64,000 bases of DNA from Micromonospora chaiyaphumensis (GCF_900091435.1 NZ_FMCS01000006.1:85927-149926), one strand, 5' to 3'; positions 49,417 to 57,774 are shown, counted from the first letter of the stretch. The notes: generated from the letters alone by a model not told the origin. A program made the numbers and translations.

Positions 49417-50175
49417 TCAACTTGCCGATGGCGGCTCGCCGTCCCGGCGCTCCCCGGACTCCGGCGACGGGCCGGTCTGACCCGGCTGCCCGGGAGCGGA
49501 CTGGCCCGGGTGACCGGGCGTGGTCGGGTAGCCCGGGGCCTGCGGGTAGCCCGGGGTCTGCGGGTAGCCGGGCTCCGCCGGGTAGGCGGCACCCGGGACC
49601 GGCGGCTCCCAGCCCTGCTTCGGCTTGCGGAAGAACTCGTTGGCCTTCGGCAGCGCCAGCAGGATCAGGGCGACCAGCAGCGACAGCAGCCCGAGCACGC
49701 CGAGCAGCGTGTTCACCGGCGTGTACCAGGACGGCAGGGCGTCGTTGAGGCTGCGCTGGATCTCCTCGGCCGAGGGCCCGTCGCCTCCGGTGTTGCCACC
49801 GACGGCCCCGGTGGCGCCGCTGATCAGGCTGCCACCCAGGCAGCAGATGAGGATGCCGCCCAGCACCCAGGTGGTGATCCGGGTGCCGTTGCTGCCCCGG
49901 TTGTTGAACAGGCCCAGAACGACCAGGACCAGCGAGAGGACGAGGAGCAGGGCGGCGGTCCCGATGGTGAACCCGACCACGAACGTGCCGACGTCCTGGG
50001 CGCCCGTCGTCGTGCCCTCGAACGCCCGCTCGAAGCCCTCGCGCAGCTTGCCGGCGACGGCGATGGTCGCGATCAGGCCGATCAACTGGGTGAGCGCGAA
50101 GAGCAGCAGCAGGTAGAAGGACGCCGCCACCACGCCCGGACGCGCGCGGCCCGGCGCCGGGGAGGAATCGGTCAT
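49417..50175 (-). CDS. Four-helix membrane protein with Pro/Tyr-rich tail (paralogue B)
   Basis: 252 residues. Same layout as paralogue A: helix near 14-40, a periplasmic-side loop, two helices (about 64-88 and 97-120), a Ser/Gly loop and a fourth helix (about 155-178). The tail carries repeats of the type PGYPQAP/PGYPQTP (about 197-225), reminiscent of disordered cytoplasmic tails in actinobacterial membrane proteins. ATG start. Function unknown. Confidence 0.75.
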   Translation of the reverse strand: MTDSSPAPGRARPGVVAASFYLLLLFALTQLIGLIATIAVAGKLREGFERAFEGTTTGAQDVGTFVVGFTIGTAALLLVLSLVLVVLGLFNNRGSNGTRITTWVLGGILICCLGGSLISGATGAVGGNTGGDGPSAEEIQRSLNDALPSWYTPVNTLLGVLGLLSLLVALILLALPKANEFFRKPKQGWEPPVPGAAYPAEPGYPQTPGYPQAPGYPTTPGHPGQSAPGQPGQTGPSPESGERRDGEPPSAS

Positions 50176-50245
50176 TGACTCTCTCCTTCTCTAGATCAGG
50201 CCCACACAGTAGCGGCCCGGACCCATCGACGCCGCGCATCGAAGA

Positions 50246-51274
50246 TCAGCTCGCCGGCACCTCCCCGGCCTCCCGCTGCAGCCGGCGGTACTCGGCGGTC
50301 ACCACCGCGAGCAGGAAGAGATCCACGCCGAGCGAGAAGACCGCGCCGAACTGGTTGACCGTGAAGCTGAAGATCTGTCCGAACAGCAGGTCCACGAGGA
50401 GCGCGAGCTTGAACAGCCGGAAGGCCCGCGTCTGGTCGCTGGGCAGCAGGAGGGCGCCGCGGATGCTCAGCAGCGCGGTGATCAGCGCGGAGACCGAGAC
50501 CCCGAGCAGGGCACCCCATTCGTCCTGGTCGGGCAGTTGGCCGGTGACCGCGTCGAGCAGCACCCGCAGCACCACCACGAACGGCTCGCCGATCACGTAG
50601 AGCACCACCAGGGACACGACCCACCGGTGCGTGGTCACCCAGACCAGGCCGCGGCGGGCCAGGCGGAGCCAGCGGTGCCAGAACCGGAACGGGGGTGTCT
50701 CCCGTCGGGGCACCACGTCGAGCAGCCGGACGACCGCCTCCTCGACCTCCGGCCCGCACCCCTGGACCAGGCGCAGCACGGCCGCCCGGCGCCGGGCCGT
50801 GAGGCCGGTCGTGAGACCACCGACGACGGTGTACAGCGCGTTCGCCGTGCGCTCCGGCTCGGACAGCCGGGTCCGCCCGCGCAGCGCCTGGGTGATCACG
50901 ACCAGCAGGGCGAACGCCACGTAGATGATGCTGGCGGCCGGGGCGTAGAAGTAGTCCGTGCCGGTGGTGACGAACTTGCCGACCTCGTCGATGAACAGCC
51001 CGAAGCCCATCCCGCCCAGGATCGCGCCCAGGATGCGCGCCACGCTGCCGAGGAAGACCAGCCCCACCCCGAGGCCCGCGGTCATCAGCAGGCCGCCCCA
51101 GAGCACGTGCGCGATGTGCAGGCCGCCGCCGCCGAGTTGCGGGAACCCGGTCGCCTGGAGGTACGCCCGGGTGACCAGCACGGTCACCACCCCGGACAGC
51201 ACGAACGCCTGAAGGTACGACGGCGCCTCCAGTGCCCGGGGCGGTCGCGACCAGAGGGACGGACGGGCGGGCAT
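50246..51274 (-). CDS. Multi-pass membrane protein of unknown function
   Basis: 342 residues. Five to eight hydrophobic helices: two near the N-terminus (FVLSGVVTVLVTRAYLQ, GGLLMTAGLGVGLVFLG), one in GFGLFIDEVGKFVT, and at least three in the C-terminal half. A cytoplasmic middle part (RGRTRLSEPERTANALY...EEAVVRLLDVVPRRE) separates them. No domain recognised. The ATG at 51274 lies inside a palindromic CATG from which the divergent TnpB-like frame also could start, so that neighbour probably disrupted or overlaps its promoter region. Confidence 0.75.
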   Translation of the reverse strand: MPARPSLWSRPPRALEAPSYLQAFVLSGVVTVLVTRAYLQATGFPQLGGGGLHIAHVLWGGLLMTAGLGVGLVFLGSVARILGAILGGMGFGLFIDEVGKFVTTGTDYFYAPAASIIYVAFALLVVITQALRGRTRLSEPERTANALYTVVGGLTTGLTARRRAAVLRLVQGCGPEVEEAVVRLLDVVPRRETPPFRFWHRWLRLARRGLVWVTTHRWVVSLVVLYVIGEPFVVVLRVLLDAVTGQLPDQDEWGALLGVSVSALITALLSIRGALLLPSDQTRAFRLFKLALLVDLLFGQIFSFTVNQFGAVFSLGVDLFLLAVVTAEYRRLQREAGEVPAS

Positions 51275-51398
51275 GGCTACGACGCTAATGCGGTGTCGAC
51301 CGACGTTCGCCGGGTTTGGCTGCGGGGGTAGGAATGTCGTACCGGCGAGGTTGACTCGGCTCGTGCCTCGTCGTCGGGATCCTGCCGCGCCACAGGTG

Positions 51399-52802
51399 GT
51401 GCATCGCACGGCGCGGGTGGGGCTTCGGTTGACACTTGGGCAGCGACGACGGTGCTTCGGGTTGTTGCGCTCGGCCGGTGACGTGTGGGCGTGTGTCCTG
51501 GAGATCAACACGTGGCGGCGTCAGCGACGGAGCGCGCCGCTGGCGGGCTACCAGGAGCTGTGCCGCGAGTTGTCGGCCTCCGGGCCGGGCACGTTCGGGG
51601 AATTGGACACGACCGGAGCGCGCTCGGTGTTGCGCCGTTTTTCGGATGCCTGGTTCAGCGCAGCGAAGCGCCGCCGAGAGGGCGACGTGTCGGCGAAGTT
51701 CCCGCGGCGCCGGCGCCGGTTGATGCCGGTCCGTTGGCACCACGGCACATTCACCATTGACGGGCACCGGGTGCGCATTCCGGCTACGAGAAGCGCCGCC
51801 CCACTGTGGGTGCGGTTGGCACGCGACCTGCCCTACCCGGTCGAGCAGGTCCGGTCGATCACCCTGCTGTGCGAAGGTGGCCGACTCTTCCTCGACGTGA
51901 CTGCCGAAGTCCCCGTCGCGGTGTACCCGCCTGGTGAGGGTCCGGATCCGGCTCGGACGGCGGGGGTGGATGTGGGAATCATTCACCCTTACGCAGTGGC
52001 CGGTCCGGATGGAGAAGGGCTGTTGGTGTCGGGACGAGCGGTCCGCGCCGAGCACCGCATGCATCTCGCGGACACCAAGAGCCGCCGCCGCGCGGTCGCA
52101 CAGCGGACGCCCAAGCCGGGGCAGGAGGGGTCGCGGCGGTGGCGTCAATACCGCCGTCGGGCGCGACGGGTGGAAGGCCGGCACCGACGCCGGGTGCGTC
52201 AGGCTCAGCACGAGGCCGCCCGCACGGTCGTGTCCTGGGCGGTACGCCAGCGGGTCGGCGTCCTGCACGTGGGTGATCCGCGCGGGGTGCTCAACATCGA
52301 CTCGGGCCGGCGGCACAACCTGCGGCTACGGCAGTGGCAGATCGGCCGACTCTTGCAAATCCTCACCGACAAGGCTGTCCTGGCCGGCATCACCGTTCAC
52401 CTCGTTGACGAGCGTGGCACCTCCTCCACCTGCCCAGCGTGCCAGCTGCGGGTACCGAAACCTCGCGGCCGGAGCTTGTCCTGCCCGAACTGCGCATTCT
52501 CCGGGCACCGCGACCTCGTCGCGGCCGCCACCATCGCCACCCGCACCCCGGGCGGCGGACCCACCACCCCGCCAGCCGCTGTCGTGCTGCCGGTGGTGGT
52601 CACGCACCGTCGAGCCGGCCGACACCTTCCCGGTGCCGGCCGGTCCCGACGTGATCCCCGCCGCCCACATCGGGCGGCGCGAGGATCAGTTGGCCCGCGG
52701 CGGCCCGCCCCACCACCTACGGGTGGGGAGTCGCTCGCCCACCCGGCGAGGATCCACAACAACCACCGGACACCCGGTGAACGTCCGTGGACGCCGCACT
52801 AG
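51399..52802 (+). CDS. Stand-alone TnpB-like protein (IS200/IS605 OrfB family), RuvC-II Glu not conserved
   Basis: About 467 residues from a GTG at 51399; GTG 51396 or an upstream ATG are possible. Features of TnpB are an Arg-rich WED/REC-like N-terminal half and a RuvC-like nuclease with Asp191 in GVDVGI. A zinc finger follows (CPACQLRV...CPNC), and the RuvC-III Asp372 is in GHRD. The motif that normally reads (V)IEDL is HVGDPRGV, so the RuvC-II Glu is replaced by Gly292. No TnpA is adjacent. TnpB proteins are RNA-guided nucleases; this one may be catalytically weakened or repurposed. Ends four bases into the convergent spermidine-synthase-like gene. Confidence 0.85.
   Translation: MHRTARVGLRLTLGQRRRCFGLLRSAGDVWACVLEINTWRRQRRSAPLAGYQELCRELSASGPGTFGELDTTGARSVLRRFSDAWFSAAKRRREGDVSAKFPRRRRRLMPVRWHHGTFTIDGHRVRIPATRSAAPLWVRLARDLPYPVEQVRSITLLCEGGRLFLDVTAEVPVAVYPPGEGPDPARTAGVDVGIIHPYAVAGPDGEGLLVSGRAVRAEHRMHLADTKSRRRAVAQRTPKPGQEGSRRWRQYRRRARRVEGRHRRRVRQAQHEAARTVVSWAVRQRVGVLHVGDPRGVLNIDSGRRHNLRLRQWQIGRLLQILTDKAVLAGITVHLVDERGTSSTCPACQLRVPKPRGRSLSCPNCAFSGHRDLVAAATIATRTPGGGPTTPPAAVVLPVVVTHRRAGRHLPGAGRSRRDPRRPHRAARGSVGPRRPAPPPTGGESLAHPARIHNNHRTPGERPWTPH
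52708..52750 (+). ncRNA. Tandem hairpins at the tnpB 3' end, candidate guide-RNA scaffold
   Basis: Hairpin 1 (52708-52728) has a 7-bp stem CCCCACC/GGTGGGG; hairpin 2 (52734-52750) has a 6-bp stem CTCGCC/GGCGAG. TnpB-associated guide RNAs (omega or reRNA) are encoded across the tnpB 3' end, so this is the right place. No element end or guide junction was identified, so this is a hypothesis. Confidence 0.3.
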
Positions 52803-54367
52803 TAGCCGCGCCACTCCGCCCGGGCGTACTCCAGCACCCTGGGCTGCAGCAACGTGGAGGCAGGCACGTCCACCCGCGCCCGGTCGGCCGGGAAGGTGGC
52901 CGCCGCGGCGAGGACCGCCGGGGTGAGGAACCGCAGCGGCGGCGCGTCCGCGGGCAGCCCCAGCGCGGGCGGCTCGGTGCCCGGGGCGGCGAGCACGAAC
53001 CCCCAGTCGCCGAAGCTCGGCACGTCCACGTGGTACGGCACGGTGGCGAAGCCCGCCTCCCGGATCGACCGCTCGATCGACCAGTACGACCGCGGCGCGA
53101 AATACGGCGAGCCGGACTGCACCACGAGCCGTCCGCCGGGGGCGAGCACCGGCCGGATCAGCGCGTAGAACTCGACCGTGTAGAGCTTGGCGGTGGCCGT
53201 CTCGTCCGGGTCGGGCAGGTCGGCGACGACGACGTCGAAGCGTTCCGTGGCGGAGCGCAGCCAGCCGAACGCGTCGACGTTGAGCACCCGGACCCGCGGG
53301 TCGTCGAGCGAGTGGCGGTTGAGGTCCCGCAACTGCGCCTCGGAGCGGGCCAGCCGCACCACGGCCGGGTCGAGGTCGACAAGGGTCACCTGGCGCACGT
53401 CCGGGTACTTGAGGATCTCCCGCAGCGCCAGCCCGTCGCCGGCGCCGAGCACCAGCACGTCGCCGTGCGGGCCGCGCATCGCCGGGTGGACGAGCGACTC
53501 GTGGTAGCGGTACTCGTCGATCGAGCTGAACTGGAGGTCGCCGTTGAGGAACAGCCGCAGGTCGGTGTCGGTGTGCCCGATCTCCCGCACCGACCGGGTC
53601 AGCACGATCTCCTGGTAGCGGCTGCGCTCGGCGTGCACCACCGGGTCGCGGTAGAGCTGCTGCCGGGCGGTCACCTCGAAGTCGTGCGCGGTGACCCAGG
53701 CGTACCCGAGGCAGAGGGCGACCACGGCGGCGCCGGCACCGAGTGCGACCCGGGCCCGGCGGCCGAGGTCGGCCCGGAAGACGGTGCAGACCAGGGCGAG
53801 ACCGGCCACGGCGTTGACCGCGCCGACCACGAGCGCGCCCTTGAGCTGGCCGAAGACCGGCATCAGCAGGAACGGGAAGGCCAGCCCGCCGAGCAGCGCG
53901 CCGACGTAGTCGGCGGCGAAGAGGTCGGCCACGGCGCTGCCGGCGGACTGCGCGCGGATGCGTTGCAGCAGCACCATGAGCAGCGGGATCTCGGCGCCGA
54001 TGAGCAGGCCCAGCACGAACGCGGTGCCGACCAGCGCCGGTCCGTAGAGGTCGAGCCAGGCGAACGCGGCGTAGAGGCCGAGCACGGAGAGGCCGCCGAG
54101 CAGGGCCAGGGCCAGCTCGATCGCGGCGAACGCGGCCGCCGCCCGGGACTGGAACGGCTTCGCGACCAGCGCGCCGACGCCCATGGCGAAGACCATCACG
54201 CCGAGCACGATCGACGCCTGGCCGACCGCGTCGCCGATCAGGTAGCTGCCGAGCGCGACCAGGGCAAGCTCGTACACCAGGCCGCAGGCCGCGCAGACGA
54301 AGACCGCGAGCAGGACCGCCGCGCGGGCCGGGCGCCACCGCGGCCGTGCGGGCGCGTCGACGGTCAC
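52799..54367 (-). CDS. Membrane-integrated spermidine synthase-like protein
   Basis: 522 residues. The N-terminal 210 residues carry about six or seven membrane helices and the C-terminal half is a spermidine synthase-like Rossmann fold: VLVLGAGDGLALREILK (SAM/decarboxy-SAM site), VDLDPAVV and VVVADLPDPDE. A Tyr/Asp pair expected for aminopropyl transfer is not assigned with confidence, and no decarboxylase is nearby, so the true substrate is open. GTG start overlaps the upstream membrane gene by four bases. Last gene of the DUF4178-DUF2617-DUF4247-DUF350 operon. Confidence 0.9.
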   Translation of the reverse strand: MTVDAPARPRWRPARAAVLLAVFVCAACGLVYELALVALGSYLIGDAVGQASIVLGVMVFAMGVGALVAKPFQSRAAAAFAAIELALALLGGLSVLGLYAAFAWLDLYGPALVGTAFVLGLLIGAEIPLLMVLLQRIRAQSAGSAVADLFAADYVGALLGGLAFPFLLMPVFGQLKGALVVGAVNAVAGLALVCTVFRADLGRRARVALGAGAAVVALCLGYAWVTAHDFEVTARQQLYRDPVVHAERSRYQEIVLTRSVREIGHTDTDLRLFLNGDLQFSSIDEYRYHESLVHPAMRGPHGDVLVLGAGDGLALREILKYPDVRQVTLVDLDPAVVRLARSEAQLRDLNRHSLDDPRVRVLNVDAFGWLRSATERFDVVVADLPDPDETATAKLYTVEFYALIRPVLAPGGRLVVQSGSPYFAPRSYWSIERSIREAGFATVPYHVDVPSFGDWGFVLAAPGTEPPALGLPADAPPLRFLTPAVLAAAATFPADRARVDVPASTLLQPRVLEYARAEWRGY

Positions 54368-55194
54368 GCCTTCTCCCGGGTACGCGACTCCGCCGTCTCC
54401 GCCCCGGCGCGCTGCGCGGGCACGGCCACCCGGCGCTGGCGACCACTCCGGCTCGGCGCCTCTGGCGCCGCGCCGCGACCCGGAGCAGTCGGCCGGCGGC
54501 GCTGCACCACGCCGACGGTGACGAAGAGCGCGGCGAGCAGGAGCAGCCCGACGGTGGCGAGCAGCCAGCCCCAGCGGTCCCGCAGGTAGTCACTGCCGGC
54601 GTCGGGCAGCGGGGACGGGCTGCCCGCGGCCGGCACCGGCGTGTCGGCGGGCTGGGCCAGGCCGGCCTCGACGGCGAGCAGCGGCAGCATGACCGCGGCC
54701 CGGGTGACCGCCCAGCCGGGGTCGTCGACGAAGACGTCCTCGGTGAGCCCGAGCTGCTCCAGACCGTTCTCCACCCGCAGGAGGTCGAGCGTGTCGATGT
54801 CCGGGGAGCCGGTCACCTCGATCCGGGCGAAGTCGTTGCTCTCGCTGCTCTCCGAGACGTAGCCGATGTCGGCCGTCACCTGCACCCAGCGCGGGCAGGC
54901 CGGGTTCTCCTCGACGGCGATCCCGTCGCCCAGGTTGGAGCCGACGTTGCGCGGGGCGGCGCCGTAGTCGTAGTAGTCCTCCAGCACCCAGCCGTAGCAG
55001 AGGCCCTGCTCGGCGCTGCTCCGCTGGAGGATGGCAACGCTGTCGGCCCGCTCGTCGGCGGCCGGTGCCGGCACCGCGGTGTCCCCGTCGGTGTGGAGCA
55101 CGCCCACCGCCACGCAGCCGGCGAGGATCAGACCGACGGCCAGCCAGGCGACCCAGGCGGCCCTCTTCTTCGCCGCCGGCTTGCCGGGTGTCAT
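54364..55194 (-). CDS. Two-helix extracytoplasmic protein in the DUF350/spermidine synthase operon
   Basis: 276 residues. A basic N-terminus with an uncleaved helix (about 12-35; a Cys in LAGCVAVG could alternatively be a lipobox), a mostly extracellular domain (ADSVAILQ...NVGSNLGDGIAVEENPACPRWVQVTADIGYVSESS) and a second helix (about 203-225). A basic cytoplasmic tail follows. Translationally coupled on both sides (TGATG with DUF350, GTGA with the synthase). No domain name recognised. Confidence 0.75.
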   Translation of the reverse strand: MTPGKPAAKKRAAWVAWLAVGLILAGCVAVGVLHTDGDTAVPAPAADERADSVAILQRSSAEQGLCYGWVLEDYYDYGAAPRNVGSNLGDGIAVEENPACPRWVQVTADIGYVSESSESNDFARIEVTGSPDIDTLDLLRVENGLEQLGLTEDVFVDDPGWAVTRAAVMLPLLAVEAGLAQPADTPVPAAGSPSPLPDAGSDYLRDRWGWLLATVGLLLLAALFVTVGVVQRRRPTAPGRGAAPEAPSRSGRQRRVAVPAQRAGAETAESRTREKA

Positions 55195-55616
55195 CAGCTG
55201 ATCGCGGCGGCGATGATCGCGCCGGTCGCCAGGTGCACGACGGCGGAGACCCAGACCGCGGGGTGCGGCTCCGGGTCGACCAGGAGCTCACCGAGCTTGC
55301 CGGGGGTGGCCATGTCCAGCAGCAGGAACGCCGCGGCCATGATGACCAGCCCGAGGATCCCGTACGCGGCCGCGCCGACCAGGCCGAGCGCGAAGTCGTC
55401 CGCGCTGGCGGCGATCGCGGCGACCACGATGATGCCGACGCCGGCCAGGTTCGAGGCGAGCAGCAGCGCGGCGTTGCGGTTGCGCTCCGCCCAGATCAGC
55501 TCGTGCAGCTTGCCGGGGGTGGCGACGTCGACCAGCACGTAGCCGACGGCCATGAGGGCGACGCCGACCACGCCGTAGGCGAGCGTGACGAGCAGATCGG
55601 TGAACAGGGTCTGCAC
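55194..55616 (-). CDS. DUF350 (YjfL) family membrane protein
   Basis: 140 residues. Two copies of a two-helix unit, each ending VDVATPGKLHEL or LDMATPGKLGEL, the hallmark of DUF350. GTG at 55616 is chosen for GGAG six bases upstream; the longer frame is not needed. In enterobacteria yjfL lies with a glutathionylspermidine synthetase-like gene and a PspA-like gene, so a polyamine-linked envelope role is suggested by context. Confidence 0.9.
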   Translation of the reverse strand: MQTLFTDLLVTLAYGVVGVALMAVGYVLVDVATPGKLHELIWAERNRNAALLLASNLAGVGIIVVAAIAASADDFALGLVGAAAYGILGLVIMAAAFLLLDMATPGKLGELLVDPEPHPAVWVSAVVHLATGAIIAAAIS

Positions 55617-55644
55617 AGGGGACTCCAGGATTCGTCGGGTCAGG

Positions 55645-56073
55645 TCACTTGCCGGAGCCGGGCCCGCCACCGCGGACCGTGCTGCCCCGCCCCCAGCCCC
55701 AGTGGCTGCCCACCCGGGAGTGGTAGCGGGGGTACGCGGTGGTCATCCGCTCCAGCAGGATCACCGAGCCGGCGGCGGCGAGCGGCAGGATCACCACCGA
55801 GTCGTCGTCGTAGCGCAGGTAGACCCCGCTGCCGTCGACGTACTGGTCGGCCGGCTGCCAGGCGTCGGTGATGTCCTTCGACACCTGGCTCGGCGACCGG
55901 TTCGACGTGTACGCGATCGCGTCCGAGCCGAGGTCCCGGCTGGTCGCCCGGGTGTAGCGGTCCTCCACGTAGCCCCGGGGCGAGAAGTTGCCGTAGAAGA
56001 TCGCGAAGGCGGCGACCACGGCGCCGATGACGGCGAACGCCACCCCCACGACGAACCACCGTCGATACGTCAC
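55645..56073 (-). CDS. DUF4247 family protein
   Basis: 142 residues. N-terminal membrane helix (about 7-29), then an extracellular domain with YVEDRYTRATSRDLGSDAIAYTSNRSPSQVSKDITDAWQPADQY, matching DUF4247, and a Gly-rich tail. GTG start overlaps the DUF2617 stop by four bases. Function unknown; co-occurrence with DUF350 and spermidine synthase-like genes is the only clue. Confidence 0.85.
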   Translation of the reverse strand: MTYRRWFVVGVAFAVIGAVVAAFAIFYGNFSPRGYVEDRYTRATSRDLGSDAIAYTSNRSPSQVSKDITDAWQPADQYVDGSGVYLRYDDDSVVILPLAAAGSVILLERMTTAYPRYHSRVGSHWGWGRGSTVRGGGPGSGK

Positions 56074-56561
56074 AGCGCTACCACCGTCTCGGTCAGGACC
56101 AGCTCGTTGGTCTGCGGATAGGCGTGCCAGGTGCGCCAGGCCACCGAACCGTCCGGCGGGTCGGGGCGGACGGCGAGCGCCGTGACCGCGTCCTCGTCGC
56201 CGGGAAAGACTCCGACCAGCGCGTACGGGTCGTCGGCCAGGTCGGCGCGGAGTGCGGCGACCCGGGTGCGCAGGCCGTCACCCGCCGGCCGGAGCACCGT
56301 GGCGGTGAACCGGTAGCCGGCGGTCTCGTCGTGCAGGGCGTCCGGCAGGTGCGGGGGGCGGCCGGGCAGGCAGGCGACCGTCTCGGTGAGGTCGCCGCAG
56401 ACCACCTGGTGCGAGGCGCCGAGCAGGCGCAGCCGCAGCCGCAGCCCGCCGGGCAGGGTCAGCTCGCGCACGTGCAGGGCGGGGCGTTCGGGGCCGCCGA
56501 GGGCGAGGCTCAGATCGGCGGCGCGGGTGTCGACGTACGGGGCCTCCAGGGCGACGAGCAC
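56070..56561 (-). CDS. DUF2617 family protein
   Basis: 163 residues, soluble. Matches the DUF2617 family: YVDTRAADLSLALGGPERPALHVRELTLPGG, then LLGASHQVVCGDLTETVACLPG and a C-terminal WRTWHAYPQTNELV. In many actinobacteria this gene accompanies DUF4178 and DUF4247 genes. Biochemical function unknown. Three bases follow the DUF4178 stop. Confidence 0.85.
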   Translation of the reverse strand: MLVALEAPYVDTRAADLSLALGGPERPALHVRELTLPGGLRLRLRLLGASHQVVCGDLTETVACLPGRPPHLPDALHDETAGYRFTATVLRPAGDGLRTRVAALRADLADDPYALVGVFPGDEDAVTALAVRPDPPDGSVAWRTWHAYPQTNELVLTETVVAL

Positions 56562-56564
56562 GTT

Positions 56565-57197
56565 CTAGCCCACCTTCTCCGGCCCACCCTGCGGGTAGAT
56601 CATCACCTCGGCCCGGTGCACCTGCTCGCCGAGGTTCACCTCCCAGCCGGCCTCCCCGTACGCCTCGAACGAGAGCCGGGCGCCGCCGGGCGCCTGGTAG
56701 TCGTGGTAGCGCATGGTGCCGCGCGGGTCGAGGCCGGTGCCCTCGGTGGCGGTGAACTTGGCCTGGCCGGACTCGTCCCAGTTGTAGCGCCGGCCGGCGA
56801 TCTCCAGGGTCGGCGCGCCGGGGGTGACGGTGGCCGACGGCTCGCTGGTCCAGAGCACCAGCTCCAGGTCCGGCTCCGACTCGACGGAGAGCCAGCGCTT
56901 CACCCCGCCGGCGTCGTCGAGCAGGTGCTCGGCCCAGCTCCAGCCGCCCTCGACCAGGTGCACCGAGCCACGCACGGTGTAGGGGACCTGGCGGATCTCC
57001 ACGATGTCGCCGGGTTTGAGCGCGCGGGGGTCGCCGCGCAGGGCGTCGGCGTCCCGGTCCCGGAACGGGTCACCGGGGGCGGCCTTCGGGCGTGGCGCCG
57101 ACCGGGCCTTGCGCAGGGCGATCACGGCGATCACGACGCCGGCCACGCCGACCAGGCAGCCCAACGTGGTCACCACGTACGCCAGCGAACCGTTCAC
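56565..57197 (-). CDS. DUF4178 family membrane protein
   Basis: 210 residues. One N-terminal membrane helix (about 3-27, SLAYVVTTLGCLVGVAGVVIAVIAL) followed by the cytoplasmic DUF4178 fold: LKPGDIVEIRQVPYTVRGSVHLVEGGWSWAEHLLDD, WLSVESEPDLELVLWT, RRYNWDESGQAKF and GTMRYHDYQAPGG. GTG at 57197 has GGGGGAG upstream. First clear member of the DUF4178-DUF2617-DUF4247-DUF350-membrane protein-spermidine synthase operon. Confidence 0.87.
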   Translation of the reverse strand: MNGSLAYVVTTLGCLVGVAGVVIAVIALRKARSAPRPKAAPGDPFRDRDADALRGDPRALKPGDIVEIRQVPYTVRGSVHLVEGGWSWAEHLLDDAGGVKRWLSVESEPDLELVLWTSEPSATVTPGAPTLEIAGRRYNWDESGQAKFTATEGTGLDPRGTMRYHDYQAPGGARLSFEAYGEAGWEVNLGEQVHRAEVMIYPQGGPEKVG

Positions 57198-57284
57198 GGC
57201 CGTCTCCCCCCAAGGTCCATCGGCGGAGACGGTAACAACCCGACGCACGTGCGCCGTAGTGCCGTTCGTCGAGTGACGGCTCAG

Positions 57285-57668
57285 CTACTGTGCGGTGCCG
57301 GCGAGGCGCTCGGCGGCGTACCCGCGCAGGGTGGCGCGGTCCATGAGGCAGCCGCTGAACGTGGTGAACTCGCCGTCGTCGTCGCGCAGCCGCTCCCACG
57401 CGGCCCGGCCGGCCGCCGGGTCGACCGAGTCCAGCAGCGTGGCCGCGTACGCCTTCCCGGCCGGCGACCCGTGCTTCAGCAGCCGGTCGACCTTCTTGCG
57501 GGCCGCCTCGGGATGTTCCCGCAGCGCCCGCTCCACGTGCCGGTACGCCTCGGTCTCCGGCAGGATCTGCCCCGCGATCCCCACCCCGCCGAAGGCGAGG
57601 GTGTCCGCCCGCCGAAGCTCCTCGACGGCCGCGTCCAACTCCCGGTCCTTCTCCCCGATCCCGAACAT
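57285..57668 (-). CDS. Small helical protein of unknown function
   Basis: 127 residues, soluble and all-helical, HEAT-like in character (VDRLLKHGSPAGKAYAATLLDSVDPAAGRAAWERL). Begins MFGIGEKDRELDAAVEELRRADTLAFGG. An upstream in-frame ATG exists, but the ATG at 57668 has GTGGGGG before it. Same strand as the DUF4178 gene, with an 87-bp gap; it may start that transcript. I do not recognise the family. Confidence 0.75.
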   Translation of the reverse strand: MFGIGEKDRELDAAVEELRRADTLAFGGVGIAGQILPETEAYRHVERALREHPEAARKKVDRLLKHGSPAGKAYAATLLDSVDPAAGRAAWERLRDDDGEFTTFSGCLMDRATLRGYAAERLAGTAQ

Positions 57669-57705
57669 GCCCCCACTATTTCCCCGGCGGGCCCCCACCG
57701 ACCCT

Positions 57706-57765
57706 GTTGATCAAGAAGTTTGCGTCGGCCGGTGTGCCGCAGCCGACGCAAACTTCTTGATCCGC
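57706..57765. repeat. 60-nt palindromic element, copy 3
   Basis: Arms 57706-57726 and 57745-57765 around an 18-nt spacer; the last three bases of the right arm differ (CGC instead of AAC), otherwise the 18 inner positions pair perfectly. The left flank ACCCTG matches copy 1. Lies 9 bp after the clpB stop and 37 bp before the start of the small helical gene. No nuclease gene is adjacent, so this is a solitary copy. Confidence 0.9.
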
Positions 57766-57774
57766 AGTCAGGGG

